Positions 41,729-52,308 are shown, counted from the first letter of the stretch. The stretch is DNA of 64,000 bases from Psychromarinibacter sp048262455 (GCA_048262455.1 JBLXFD010000007.1:92067-156066), one strand, 5' to 3'. Numbers and translations: made by a program. Notes: a model not told the origin generated them from the sequence alone.

Positions 41729-42611
41729 TTAGGCTTTGCTAGTCAGTTCAATTCTGCTAGTGCCGCAGTCGGTATAATCTTTCATCGCCGATATTCCCGC
41801 AGGAATTTTTCGCACCAGACCTCGAATAGTTTTACTCAAAAGCTTTGGAAGGGCGAGGAAGAATTCGCTTTCTGAACGGCTTTCTATAGGTAGTGCAATC
41901 GAACGCACGCTGTCAAATCGCACTAGGTAGCAGCCGCAGTCCGGAGCAAATATGATAGAATTCTTTCCTAGGTTTCCGGCCTTGAAGTAAGTCGGACCAT
42001 AAGGTTCGCTTTTGCCTGTTCGTATCTGCTCCCGCACCCAGTCAATGTTGTGATTGAGCGCATAGGAATATCCGAAGGTGCAGAACGCAGCGAGGTGTGC
42101 GGCGCGAAGATCCGATACCCAGGCTCTTACGGGATTGAATTTTCGGAGAGATGTAATTTTCAGTTCATCGCCGTCCTTCATGTTGCTGAAGTGATGAATA
42201 AATTCGGCAATGCCATCTCTGTTGCGGCCACGTATATTTTCGAAGCTGAGGGTTTGTTCGGAACGAATGAAATCTGCGACAATGCTTTGGCTGCCGATGC
42301 TCAGCTTCGCTCCACCGCCCGGGCCAGACTTGAAACCAACGTCTCCACAGATTCGAGAAGCCGCAATCTCTGCTTTGCTTCCTGATCGAATGGTGAGGCG
42401 CGGTTATTGCAGTTTCTGCATGTCAGTAAGCGAGGCCGCCCTCCAGCGGATTTAGGAGGCACATCTTCTAAAGTTAATTCACGCGCGATTAGAGCTTCCT
42501 CTGAGAATAAGACTCGGCAGAGAGGGCAGCAATATCCCTCTCCATCGAGACCGAGCGCATTCAGAGCCGCATTTCCCTGAGTGAACAGCCGCTTCCGCGT
42601 GCCGTCTTTCC

Positions 42612-42615
<4 letters not shown>
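41729..42615 (-). pseudogene. HNH-type endonuclease gene with a frameshift
   Basis: Two reading frames together make one protein. The first (42615 to 42301) has a zinc-ribbon start CCPLC, LTLEDVPPKSAGGRPRL and LTCRNCNNRAS, the pattern of a group of HNH nucleases, but the usual His is Asp (LED). It stops at 42301-42303. The other frame, shifted by one base and open from about 42403, continues as LSIGSQSIVADFIR and later LRAAHLAAFCTFGYSYAL and VREQIRTG, which I recall as the C-terminal part of such proteins. A lost base around 42305-42340 explains it. The TTG start overlaps the ettA stop as TTGA. The region is clearly AT-richer than its surroundings, so it was probably acquired by transfer. Confidence 0.65.
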
Positions 42616-44267
<1,652 letters not shown>

Positions 44268-44474
44268 GAAGGGCTCCGTTCACGGGAAATGTCTGATTGG
44301 GCGGGGGTGTATCCAAGCCGGGGCCGAAGGGCAATCGGGCGCCGTGGCCGACAGGTCCCGGGGACCGCGGGAAAAACCGGGGGGTGCGACAATTTCGCTT
44401 GCCACGAATCGAGGGGGCGGCGTATGGCGGCGGCACTTCAGACGCCGGATGGTCCGGCGGAAAAGGAGAGACCG

Positions 44475-44519
44475 ATGACTGCAATGCGCCGAGCATACTT
44501 CCGGGGGGTGACCCTCTAG
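44475..44519 (+). CDS. Possible 14-aa leader peptide / micro-ORF
   Basis: ATG with a strong AAAGGAG site (about 44462-44468) reads MTAMRRAYFRGVTL and stops at 44517-44519. It is followed 30 nt later by a strong terminator, so it could be a self-contained tiny gene or an attenuation leader for the DUF1127 gene beyond. A possible promoter TTGCCA-N18-TATGGC lies near 44400-44430. The preceding part of the ettA/ORF gap (44268-44460) shows nothing else. Confidence 0.4.
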   Translation: MTAMRRAYFRGVTL

Positions 44520-44548
44520 CGGCGTTCTGCGGACATCATGCACCCCGG

Positions 44549-44580
44549 AAGGCCGCCCTCGATGCGGCCTTTTTCTTTTT
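44549..44580 (+). terminator. Rho-independent terminator or attenuator
   Basis: Stem AAGGCCGC (44549-44556) / GCGGCCTT (44564-44571), 7-nt loop, then TTTTTCTTTTT. It stands between the 14-aa frame and the DUF1127 gene. Confidence 0.9.
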
Positions 44581-44632
44581 GCGAGTGTCACATCGTCCGG
44601 GCGGCTTTTCATCAACCAGGATGGAGAGCGAC

Positions 44633-44866
44633 ATGACCACGACCACCTTCAATCCCGAACTGACCTACCTGCCCCTGCAGCGCCGTGCATGGCTGGTGCG
44701 GGCCTTCGCCGCGCTGGTGCGCGCGCTGCCCCCGGTGCCCTCCCGCGACCCGCGGCTGCTGCAACTGCCGGAACACTTGCGGCGCGACCTTGGCCTGCCG
44801 CCCTCGCCGCTGGCCGTCAGCGGCCGCAAGCCGCCGCCTCCCTTCATGGGGAGCGGCCTGATGTGA
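44633..44866 (+). CDS. DUF1127-like small protein
   Basis: A 77-aa protein with a C-terminal block RLLQLPEHLRRDLGLPP, close to the DUF1127/YjiS pattern L-x-x-H-x-x-R-D-I-G-L. DUF1127 proteins are small, basic and often stress-regulated in Rhodobacteraceae, where some are processed with sRNAs. GGAGAG 6-7 nt before ATG 44633 decides the start over ATG 44621. No CCUCCUCCC sRNA motif is evident nearby. Confidence 0.65.
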   Translation: MTTTTFNPELTYLPLQRRAWLVRAFAALVRALPPVPSRDPRLLQLPEHLRRDLGLPPSPLAVSGRKPPPPFMGSGLM

Positions 44867-44911
44867 CCCCGGTCCCGCCCCGGCCGCGCGATCCGCGCCG
44901 GGGCGGGACGC

Positions 44912-45376
44912 CTAGAGCGACTTCTCGAAGAACACCTCGGCATAGGGATCGTCGTTGTAACGGTCGATCCGGGTCCAGCCGAGCCGGTCGTACAGGGCCT
45001 CTGCCTCGGGAAGGGCGCGGTTGGTGTCCAGCCGCAGCGTCAGAACGCCCTGGCTGCGGGCCTGCGCCTCGATCGCGTTCATCATGCTGACCGCCAGTCC
45101 GCGGCCGCGGGCGGCGGGGGAAACCCACAGCCGCTTGATCTCGGCCACCGGGCCGGGGCCCTTCAGCCCGACGCAGGCGGCGGGGCGGCGGCCGGTATAG
45201 GCCACAAGGAAGGCCCCGCGCGGCGGCGTCATGTCGGCGGCGTCGGGGTCTCGGCTGCGGGCCACGTCGAAACCCGTGGGAAACCGCCGGGCAAGCTCGG
45301 CATAATAGGCGGCGAGGCAATCGCGCGCGGCGGGTTCTGTCGGATCGGCAAGACGTATGTCGGCGGGTTCTGTCAT
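44912..45376 (-). CDS. GNAT family N-acetyltransferase
   Basis: A 154-aa GNAT enzyme: motif A is VSPAARGRGLAVSMMNAIEAQ (V-x-x-x-x-RGxG around residue 90) binding acetyl-CoA, followed by LTLRLDTNRALPEAEALYDRLGW (motif B) and YNDDPYAEVFFEKSL at the end. Acceptor unknown. Stand-alone. Confidence 0.92.
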   Translation of the reverse strand: MTEPADIRLADPTEPAARDCLAAYYAELARRFPTGFDVARSRDPDAADMTPPRGAFLVAYTGRRPAACVGLKGPGPVAEIKRLWVSPAARGRGLAVSMMNAIEAQARSQGVLTLRLDTNRALPEAEALYDRLGWTRIDRYNDDPYAEVFFEKSL

Positions 45377-45523
45377 GGATCTGGTTTAACGGTCGCGCGG
45401 GAGAGGTCAATCTACCTGTGGGCTGGAACCGCCCGGCCGCTTTTGCTAACGCGGCGTCATTGGCTTAATGAGAGACGGCATGGCCCCGCACCGCCTTCAC
45501 CGCCCCTGCCGGGCCTGCGCCGG

Positions 45524-46171
45524 ATGAGCGCGCCCGATGCCGTCCCCGCCATGCCGCGCGCGGCGATGTTCCGCGCCGGTCTGCCCCGCGCGCTGGCAGG
45601 GCAGTCGGTGGGGCTGCTGGGGGGCTCGTTCGACCCGCCGCACGGCGGTCACGTTCACATTACCAGGCAGGCGCTGAAGCGGTTCGGGCTGGACCGGGTG
45701 TGGTGGCTGGTCTCGCCCGGCAACCCGCTGAAACCAGAGGGGCCCGCCCCGCTGGAGCGGCGGCTGGCGGCGGCGCGGGAGGTGATGAACCATCCCCGCG
45801 TCGAGGTCACCGACATCGAGACGCGGATCGGCACGCGCTACACCGCAGAGACGCTGGCGGGGCTGATGGCGCTGTACCCGGGGGTGCGCTTCGTCTGGCT
45901 GATGGGGGCGGACAACCTGGCCAGTTTCCATCTTTGGGATCAATGGCGCTGGATCATGGAGACTGTTCCCGTCGGCGTGCTGGCCCGGCCGGGCGCCCGA
46001 ACCGCCGCCCGTTGCTCTCCGGCCGCAGCCCGCTATGTAAACGCGAGACTAAGTGCGCGCCACAGCAGACTTCTGCCGACGATGGAGGCACCATGCTGGT
46101 GTTTTGTGAACGTTCCTATGATAGACTTGTCCTCGTCCCAGATCCGGGCACGGGGCGAGTGGGTGCGATAG
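45524..46171 (+). CDS. nadD: Nicotinate-nucleotide adenylyltransferase
   Basis: A 215-aa NadD. The nucleotidyltransferase motif GLLGGSFDPPHGGHVHI lies near residue 27, then RVWWLVSPGNPLKP and VWLMGADNLASFHLWDQW, with the C-terminal S-S-x-I-R (SSSQIRARG). It makes nicotinate adenine dinucleotide in NAD synthesis. The true start could be as late as ATG 45566 (MFRAGLPRA), where similarity to homologues begins; no start has a strong ribosome site. Confidence 0.93.
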   Translation: MSAPDAVPAMPRAAMFRAGLPRALAGQSVGLLGGSFDPPHGGHVHITRQALKRFGLDRVWWLVSPGNPLKPEGPAPLERRLAAAREVMNHPRVEVTDIETRIGTRYTAETLAGLMALYPGVRFVWLMGADNLASFHLWDQWRWIMETVPVGVLARPGARTAARCSPAAARYVNARLSARHSRLLPTMEAPCWCFVNVPMIDLSSSQIRARGEWVR

Positions 46172-46207
46172 GCGCCGATGTTGGAATTATGAAGGTATTG
46201 GTACGAA

Positions 46208-47701
46208 ATGCGTGACGGGACCCATCCGGTGCGCCTGACGCGGCGCCTGATCCTTGGCGGTCTGCTGGGCAGCGCCGCAGGCACCGCGCTGGCGAATGCG
46301 CCGCTGAAATCGATGCGGCCGCTGCCGCGGGAATCCGCGTTCGAGATCAAGTCGCTGGACCAGGTGGTCGACCAGCTGGGGCTGAGCGGCGATCTCAGCT
46401 TCATCGTCGCCGACGCCGAGACCGGCGAGGTGCTGGAAAGCCGCAACCCCGACCGGGCGCTGCCGCCGGCGAGCGTCGCCAAGGCGATCACCGCGCTTTA
46501 CGCGCTGGACGCGCTGGGGCCGGATTATCGCTTTTCCACCGGCATCGTCGCCACCGGGCCGGTGGTGAACGGCGAGGTGCAGGGCGACCTGGTGCTGGTG
46601 GGCGGGGGCGACCCGACGCTGGACACCGACGCGCTGGGCGAGATGGCGCGGCAGCTGAAGGAACGCGGCGTGACCTCGGTCAAGGGCGGGTTCAAGGTGC
46701 ACTCCGCCAACCTGCCGACGATCCCCGCGATCGACCCGGGCCAGCCGGAGCATGTGGGCTACAACCCCTCGGTTTCCGGCATCAACCTGAACTACAACCG
46801 CGTCCACTTCGAGTGGAAGCGCGCGCAGGGCAACTACGAGGTATCGATGGACGCCCGCGCCACCAAGTTCTCGCCGCGCGTGGACGTGGCGCGGATGACG
46901 GTGGTGGACCGCAAGGGCCCCGTCTACACCTATGCCGACAGCGGCGGCGCGGACCTGTGGACCGTGGCCAAGCCCGCGCTGGGCACCGCCGGCAGCCGCT
47001 GGTTGCCCGTGCGCAAACCCGAGGCCTATGCCGCCGAGGTGTTCCAGACCCTCGCCCGCAGCCACGGCATCGTGCTGAAGGACGCCGTGGTGTCCGAGGT
47101 CATGCCCGAGGGCGAGACGCTGGCGGCGCGCGAAAGCGAGGATCTGACCGGGATCCTGCGCGACATGCTGGTATGGTCGACCAACCTGACCGCCGAGGTC
47201 TCCGGCCTCGCCGCCACTGCCGCCAAGAACGCGCCGCACGACACGCTGAAGCAATCCGCGCAGGCGATGAACGACTGGGCCGCCACCGCGCTGAACGCCA
47301 AAAGCGCGGCTTTCGTGGACCATTCCGGGCTGGGCGAGGCCTCTCGCATCAGCGGGCACGACATGGTGCGGGCCCTGATCCGCGCGCGGGAACTGGGCAC
47401 GCTGCCGGGCATCCTCAAACCGATCCCCATGCGCAACGACCGGGGCGAGCCGCTGCAGGACCACCCGGTGAAGGTGCGCGCCAAGACCGGCACGCTGAAC
47501 TTCGTCAGCGCACTGGCCGGCTACATTTCCATCCCGGGCGGCAAGGACCTGGTCTTCGCCTACTTCAGCGCCGACCTCGACAAGCGCGCGCGCTTCAACG
47601 ACGAGGACGAGGTGCCGCCGGGCAGCCAGGAATGGAAAGGCCGCTCGCGCCTGTTGCAGGTCCGGTTGCTGAACCGCTGGTCGCAGGTCTTCGCGGCCTG
47701 A
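46208..47701 (+). CDS. dacB: D-alanyl-D-alanine carboxypeptidase/endopeptidase (PBP4-like)
   Basis: A 497-aa S13 family penicillin-binding protein. The N terminus has a twin-arginine-like signal (LTRRLILGGLLGSAAG). Active-site motifs are SVAK near residue 88, STN in MLVWSTNLTAE near 320, and KTGTLNFVSALAGY near 430. It trims or cleaves peptidoglycan cross-links in the periplasm. 36 nt after nadD, in the same direction. Confidence 0.93.
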   Translation: MRDGTHPVRLTRRLILGGLLGSAAGTALANAPLKSMRPLPRESAFEIKSLDQVVDQLGLSGDLSFIVADAETGEVLESRNPDRALPPASVAKAITALYALDALGPDYRFSTGIVATGPVVNGEVQGDLVLVGGGDPTLDTDALGEMARQLKERGVTSVKGGFKVHSANLPTIPAIDPGQPEHVGYNPSVSGINLNYNRVHFEWKRAQGNYEVSMDARATKFSPRVDVARMTVVDRKGPVYTYADSGGADLWTVAKPALGTAGSRWLPVRKPEAYAAEVFQTLARSHGIVLKDAVVSEVMPEGETLAARESEDLTGILRDMLVWSTNLTAEVSGLAATAAKNAPHDTLKQSAQAMNDWAATALNAKSAAFVDHSGLGEASRISGHDMVRALIRARELGTLPGILKPIPMRNDRGEPLQDHPVKVRAKTGTLNFVSALAGYISIPGGKDLVFAYFSADLDKRARFNDEDEVPPGSQEWKGRSRLLQVRLLNRWSQVFAA

Positions 47702-47702
47702 C

Positions 47703-48125
47703 CTAAAGCTGCATGTGCCGCGCCCGCGCGCCCCGTTCGATGGCGGCAGCGGCCAGCCTGTCCAGCGCCAGCTCGTAGCGGATCTCGCGCAGGAAGCGCA
47801 GCTCCTGCTCGCCCAGCAGCCCGTCGCAGGCGGCGACGTCGCAGGCGAGCGCATAGGCGGTTTCCCACAGCTTCTCGGGCAGGTTGGCGCGCACCAGCCC
47901 GAACAGGGCGTCCAGCCCGTCCTCGTCCGCGAACAGGTCGAAGACGGTCTTCGCCACCCGCCGCAGCCGGTCCGCGTCGTAGTCGGCGAAGACCGGCAGG
48001 TGGTCCACGATGCTTTCGATCGAGACAAGTTCCGCGGTGCGGATGTTCTCGTCCGAGGCGGAGATGGCGATCATCACCGCCACGAGGCAGTCCTGCGGTG
48101 AGAGCGTGGCTTCCGTGTCCGGCAT
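47703..48125 (-). CDS. TerB-like (tellurite resistance-type) protein
   Basis: A 140-aa all-helical protein of the TerB superfamily: LVAVMIAISASDENIRTAEL and the second acidic site ACDVAACDGLLGEQELRFL each carry Asp/Glu that bind divalent metal in TerB. No other ter genes are present, so a tellurite role is not implied. Convergent with dacB by 1 nt; divergent from lysS. Confidence 0.8.
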   Translation of the reverse strand: MPDTEATLSPQDCLVAVMIAISASDENIRTAELVSIESIVDHLPVFADYDADRLRRVAKTVFDLFADEDGLDALFGLVRANLPEKLWETAYALACDVAACDGLLGEQELRFLREIRYELALDRLAAAAIERGARARHMQL

Positions 48126-48214
48126 CGTCCCATCCTTCCCATGTGCTTGCCCGGTAAATATTGACGCGATCCCGCGCGGGCAATAGGTAGCGGCGGTTCA
48201 CCGGAGGTAGAAAC

Positions 48215-49795
48215 ATGTCCGAACTGCGCGACGCCGCCATGACGTCCAAGGCCTGGCCCTTCGAAGAAGCGCGCCGGGTGCTGAAACGCTATGAGAAGGC
48301 GCCGCCGGAAAAGGGCTACGTGCTGTTCGAGACCGGCTATGGCCCCAGCGGCCTGCCGCACATCGGCACCTTCGGCGAGGTGCTGCGCACCACGATGATC
48401 CGCCGCGCCTTCGAGACGATCAGCGACATCCCGACGCGGCTGATCTGCTTTTCCGACGACATGGACGGCATGCGCAAGGTGCCCGGCAACGTGCCGAACC
48501 GCGAGATGCTGCAGGAACACCTGCAAAAGCCGCTGACCAAGGTGCCCGATCCCTTCGGCACGCACGAGAGCTTCGGCCACCACAACAACGCGATGCTGCG
48601 GCGGTTTCTCGACACCTTCGGCTTCGATTACGAGTTCTACTCTGCCACCGAGTACTACGCCTCGGGCCAGTTCGACGAGATCCTGCTGCGCGCCGCCGAG
48701 CGCTACGACGCGCTGATGGAGGTGATGCTGAAGTCGCTGCGCGACGAAAGGCGGCAGACCTACTCCATCTTCCTGCCGATCCACCCCGAGACCGGGCGCG
48801 TCCTTTACGTGCCGATCAAGCAGGTGGACGCGAAGGAAGGCACCGTCACCTTCGACGACGAGACGGGCCGCGAATGGACCCTGCCGGTGACCGGCGGGCA
48901 GGTGAAGCTGCAGTGGAAGCCCGACTTCGGCGCGCGCTGGGCGGCGCTGGGCGTCGACTTCGAGATGTACGGCAAGGACCATTCCACCAACACGCCGATC
49001 TACGACGCGATCTGCGAGATCCTCGGCGTGCCCGCGCCGGAGCATTTCACCTACGAGCTGTTCCTGGACGACAAGGGGCAGAAGATTTCGAAATCCTCGG
49101 GCAACGGCATCAGCATCGACGAGTGGCTGACCTACGCCGCGACCGAAAGCCTGTCGTACTTCATGTACCAGAAGCCGAAGACCGCCAAGCGGCTGTACTT
49201 CGACGTGATCCCGCGGGCGGTGGACGAGTATCACCAGCAGCTGCGGGCCTATCCCGATCAGGACGCGGCGCAGCGGCTGGCGAACCCGGTGCACCACATC
49301 CACGCGGGCAAGGTGCCGGAATCGCGGATGGTGGTACCGTTCTCGATGCTGCTGAACCTCGCCTCCGTCTCGGCGGCCGAGGACAAGGCGCAGATGTGGG
49401 GCTTCATCCGCCGCTACGCCCCCGACGCCAGCCCCGAGACGCATCCCGACCTCGACGCCGCGGCGGGCCACGCGGTGCGCTACTACAACGACTTCGTGAA
49501 GCCCTCGAAAACCTACCGCGAACCCGACACGCGCGAGCGTGCGGCGCTGGAGGACCTGCGCGGGCGGCTGGTGGCATGGGACGGGGGGACCGACCCCGAG
49601 GCCCTGCAGTCCATGGTCTTCGCCGTGGGCAAGGAACACGGGTTCGAGCCGCTGCGCGACTGGTTCAAGGCACTGTACGAGGTGCTGCTGGGGGCCAGCC
49701 AGGGGCCGCGCTTCGGCGGGTTCATCGCGCTTTACGGCATCGAGGAAAGCATCGGCCTGATCGACGCGGGGCTGGCCGGGCGACTGGCCGCCTGA
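48215..49795 (+). CDS. lysS: Lysyl-tRNA synthetase, class I
   Basis: A 526-aa class I LysRS, unrelated to the class II enzyme of most bacteria and common in alphaproteobacteria. The HIGH motif is PSGLPHIGTFGE near residue 46 and the KMSKS motif is KISKSSGNG near 291. The C-terminal helical anticodon-binding domain is complete. Charges tRNA-Lys. CCGGAGG precedes the ATG. Confidence 0.97.
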   Translation: MSELRDAAMTSKAWPFEEARRVLKRYEKAPPEKGYVLFETGYGPSGLPHIGTFGEVLRTTMIRRAFETISDIPTRLICFSDDMDGMRKVPGNVPNREMLQEHLQKPLTKVPDPFGTHESFGHHNNAMLRRFLDTFGFDYEFYSATEYYASGQFDEILLRAAERYDALMEVMLKSLRDERRQTYSIFLPIHPETGRVLYVPIKQVDAKEGTVTFDDETGREWTLPVTGGQVKLQWKPDFGARWAALGVDFEMYGKDHSTNTPIYDAICEILGVPAPEHFTYELFLDDKGQKISKSSGNGISIDEWLTYAATESLSYFMYQKPKTAKRLYFDVIPRAVDEYHQQLRAYPDQDAAQRLANPVHHIHAGKVPESRMVVPFSMLLNLASVSAAEDKAQMWGFIRRYAPDASPETHPDLDAAAGHAVRYYNDFVKPSKTYREPDTRERAALEDLRGRLVAWDGGTDPEALQSMVFAVGKEHGFEPLRDWFKALYEVLLGASQGPRFGGFIALYGIEESIGLIDAGLAGRLAA

Positions 49796-49822
49796 CGCGC
49801 GGGCGGGGCCATGGCCCCGCCG

Positions 49823-50443
49823 TCAGTGCTCCTGCCAGCAGTGATCCTCGATCCCGTCGAAGTTGATCGACATCTCCGGCCCCTTGCCGCCCATCCAGTA
49901 GGCCCCGTTCTCGAACTGGATTCCGGAGCCGGAGCGCACCTGCACCAGCCGCACCGCCGGGAAGCTGTCGTGCGAGGCGTAGGCGACGTAGTCGGTGCCC
50001 TCGTTGCGATACTCGACGTACAGCGGGATCCCCTCGTTGCAACTGTAGGTCACATCGCTCTCCGGCCCGTCCGCCAGCTCCGGCTCCAGCTCCGGCGCCT
50101 GCGGCGCGGGGGGCAGGCCGGACAGGTCGGCGTCCATCTGCGAGCCGCAGATCGTCAGCACCCCGTGGGTCTCGCCGTGCGCACACATCAGCCCGCCCCA
50201 CTGGTAGCCGGTGGCGCCATTGGGCAGGCGGATCAGGAACCAGTCGTAGTCGTCCATCCTGTCGGACCGTTCCACCAGCATGATGTCGGTGTTCAGCCCG
50301 GTGGACCCCACCTGCGGATGCTGCATCCCCGGCCCGGCCCGAACCTTGCCGCCGTAGGAGCGTCCGGGCAGGTCGAGCCTTTCGGCAAAGGCGGGTGCGG
50401 CGAGGCAGGAAAGGGCGAGGGCGGTCGTAAAGGTGCGGCGCAT
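49823..50443 (-). CDS. Periplasmic SH3-like plus MliC lysozyme-inhibitor-type protein
   Basis: A 206-aa exported protein: signal peptide MRRTFTTALALSCLAAPAFA, an SH3-like part at about 30-100 (GRSYGGKVRAGPGMQHPQVG, WFLIRLPNGATGYQWGG), a Pro/Glu linker, and a C-terminal MliC/PliC-like domain (YSCNEGIPLYVEYRN, VRSGSGIQFENGAYWMGGKG). The SGSG-x-x-(Y/F) loop of MliC inserts into c-type lysozyme active sites. It may protect peptidoglycan from foreign lysozyme. Two pairs of Cys are present. Start at ATG 50443; earlier in-frame residues are not signal-like. Confidence 0.8.
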   Translation of the reverse strand: MRRTFTTALALSCLAAPAFAERLDLPGRSYGGKVRAGPGMQHPQVGSTGLNTDIMLVERSDRMDDYDWFLIRLPNGATGYQWGGLMCAHGETHGVLTICGSQMDADLSGLPPAPQAPELEPELADGPESDVTYSCNEGIPLYVEYRNEGTDYVAYASHDSFPAVRLVQVRSGSGIQFENGAYWMGGKGPEMSINFDGIEDHCWQEH

Positions 50444-50574
50444 GGCAATACTCTCAATGGGATGATCGAGCCTTGCACGCAGCGGGGCCACGGCGCAAGC
50501 GTGGCGCGGCCCTGGCCGTTCTACAAGCAGCCCTCGACCGCCGTGGTTAACGCCGAGACGCTCGCATTCCCATG

Positions 50575-51552
50575 CTATCCGCTGCCGATCAGCGCCCCCG
50601 CCGCGAAGACCAGTGCGCCGCCCAGCACCACCTGGAAGGTGGCGCGCAGGAAGGGGGTTTGCATGAAGCGGTTCTGGATCCAGACGATCGCCCAGAGTTC
50701 CACGAAGACCACGCCGATGGCGATCACCGTCGCCAGCCAGAAGTCCGGGATCAGGTAGGGCAGGGCGTGCCCCAGCCCCCCAAGCGTCGTCATCACCCCC
50801 GAGGCCACGCCGCGTTTGACCGGCGAGCCGCGGCCCGAAAGTTCGCCGTCGTCCGATGCGGCCTCGGTGAAGCCCATGGATATGCCGGCGCCGATGGAGG
50901 CGGCGAGGCCGACGAGGAAGGTGGTCCAGGTGTCATGGGTGGCGAAGGCCGTGGCGAAGATCGGCGCGAGGGTCGAGACCGATCCGTCCATCAGCCCCGC
51001 CAGCCCCGGCTGCACCCAGGTCAGCACGAACTGGCGCTTGGCGGTGCGGTCCTCGGCATCGCGGCTTTCCGGCCCAAGGTGCTGCTCTGCCAGGTCGTCG
51101 GCGCGGTTCTGGTGCCCGGCCTCGGCGGCGGCGAGGTCGCCCAGCAGCTTGCGGGTGGCGGCGTCGCCGGTGCGGGCGGCGGCCTTGCGGTAGAAGGTCT
51201 CTGCCTGCCGCTCCATCGCCGCGGCTTCCTCGCGGATCCGCTCCAGCCCCAGGTTCTCCATCAGCCAGACCGGCCGGCGGGCGTAGTAGCCGGCCACGTG
51301 CTCCCGGCGGATCAGCGGGATCACCTCGCCGAAGCGCTTGCGGTGCAGTTCGATCAGCTGCCGGCGGTGCCCGTCCTCCTCGGCCGCCATGCCGTCGAAG
51401 ACCGCGGCGCTGTCGGGGAAATCGGCGCGCAGCCGCTCGGCGTACTGGCGGTAGATGCGCGCGTCGTCCTCTTCCGAGGAGATGGCCAGCGCCAGCACCT
51501 CCTGTTCTGACAGGTCGGAGAATCGGCGGCGGTGGAAGGCGGCGGGAATCAT
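50575..51552 (-). CDS. mbfA: Membrane-bound ferritin / iron exporter (rubrerythrin-VIT1 fusion)
   Basis: A 325-aa fusion. Residues 1-165 are a ferritin-like four-helix domain with metal ligands in SSEEDDARIYRQYAERL, AAEEDGHRRQLIELH (ExxH) and AAAEAGHQNRADDLAEQHL (E-x-x-H). Residues 170-325 are a VIT1/CCC1 membrane domain with five helices (GLAGLMDGSVSTLAPIFATA, FTEAASDDGELSGRG). MbfA exports iron and resists iron and peroxide stress in alphaproteobacteria, repressed by Irr; an ICE-like box sits just upstream. Confidence 0.92.
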   Translation of the reverse strand: MIPAAFHRRRFSDLSEQEVLALAISSEEDDARIYRQYAERLRADFPDSAAVFDGMAAEEDGHRRQLIELHRKRFGEVIPLIRREHVAGYYARRPVWLMENLGLERIREEAAAMERQAETFYRKAAARTGDAATRKLLGDLAAAEAGHQNRADDLAEQHLGPESRDAEDRTAKRQFVLTWVQPGLAGLMDGSVSTLAPIFATAFATHDTWTTFLVGLAASIGAGISMGFTEAASDDGELSGRGSPVKRGVASGVMTTLGGLGHALPYLIPDFWLATVIAIGVVFVELWAIVWIQNRFMQTPFLRATFQVVLGGALVFAAGALIGSG

Positions 51553-51565
51553 TTGCGTCTCACTT

Positions 51566-51582
51566 CTTAGAACGATTCCAAG
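51566..51582. promoter_or_regulatory. Iron control element (Irr box) of mbfA
   Basis: CTTAGAA-CGA-TTCCAAG is a near-perfect inverted repeat (one mismatch) that matches the ICE consensus TTTAGAA-N3-TTCTAAA for Irr. It begins 14 nt upstream of the mbfA ATG, in the expected place for repression. Confidence 0.75.
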
Positions 51583-51640
51583 CTAGGCGGTTCCGTGCTG
51601 GCGGCAAGCCCTCCACGCCGCTGCAGCCTTGCCGGAAATG

Positions 51641-51652
51641 AACCGACCGGTT
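51641..51652. promoter_or_regulatory. Probable TetR operator
   Basis: AACCG-AC-CGGTT is a perfect 5-bp inverted repeat with a 2-bp centre, 30 nt before the TetR-family gene start and followed by TTATAT, which resembles a -10. Likely the site for autoregulation. Confidence 0.5.
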
Positions 51653-51682
51653 TATATCACCTTAACGACACAAGGAGATCCG

Positions 51683-52306
51683 ATGACGCTCTGTGCCAGC
51701 CCGATCAAGCGCGGCCGAAAGTTCGACCAAGTGATCGAGGGCGCCCGCGAGATCTTCATGGCACTGGGGTACGAGGGCGCCAGCGTCGACGACATCGCCC
51801 GGGCGGCAAAGGTGTCGAAAGCCACCCTGTACAGCTACTTCCCCGACAAGCGGCGGCTGTTCATGGAGGTGGCCAAGCAGGAATGCGCGCGGCAGGCCGA
51901 TGCGGCCATCGCCCGGATCAGCATGGACGGGCCGGCGGAACAGGTGCTGTACGAGGCGGCCAGCGTGATGACGCGGTTCTTCCTGTCGGACTTCGGCCGC
52001 CAGACCTACCGCATCGCGGTGGCGGAATCCGAGCGGTTCCCGGAGCTGGGGCGGGATTTCTACAACTCCGGCCCCACCAACGCGCGCAATGCGCTGACCG
52101 CCTACCTTGGCCAGCGGGTGACGGAGGGAGAGCTGGCGATCGATGATCTCGACCTTGCCGCCGACCAGTTCAGCGAGCTGTGCAAGGCCACGCTGCACAC
52201 CAAGCTGATCCTCGGGGTCCGGTCGGACTTCACCGAGGCAGAGGTGGACCGGGTGATCCACGGCGCGGTGGAGATGTTCCTGGCCCGCTACGCCCGGCGC
52301 GGCTGA
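51683..52306 (+). CDS. TetR/AcrR family transcriptional regulator
   Basis: A 207-aa regulator. The N-terminal helix-turn-helix is FDQVIEGAREIFMALGYEGASVDD split as AREIFMALGYEGASVDDIAR and AKVSKATLYSYFPDKRRL (residues 15-60). The rest is the helical ligand-binding domain (AcrR_C-like). AAGGAG 5 nt before the ATG 51683 sets the start. No efflux or enzyme gene is adjacent in the same direction; it is divergent from mbfA. Confidence 0.92.
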   Translation: MTLCASPIKRGRKFDQVIEGAREIFMALGYEGASVDDIARAAKVSKATLYSYFPDKRRLFMEVAKQECARQADAAIARISMDGPAEQVLYEAASVMTRFFLSDFGRQTYRIAVAESERFPELGRDFYNSGPTNARNALTAYLGQRVTEGELAIDDLDLAADQFSELCKATLHTKLILGVRSDFTEAEVDRVIHGAVEMFLARYARRG

Positions 52307-52308
52307 CC

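Noticed and set aside
51571..51594. A fourth GGAAC...CGTT element in front of mbfA
   Set aside because: Spacing is 15, outside the N16/17 seen in the other three, and the CGTT falls inside the ICE palindrome, which explains the sequence better.
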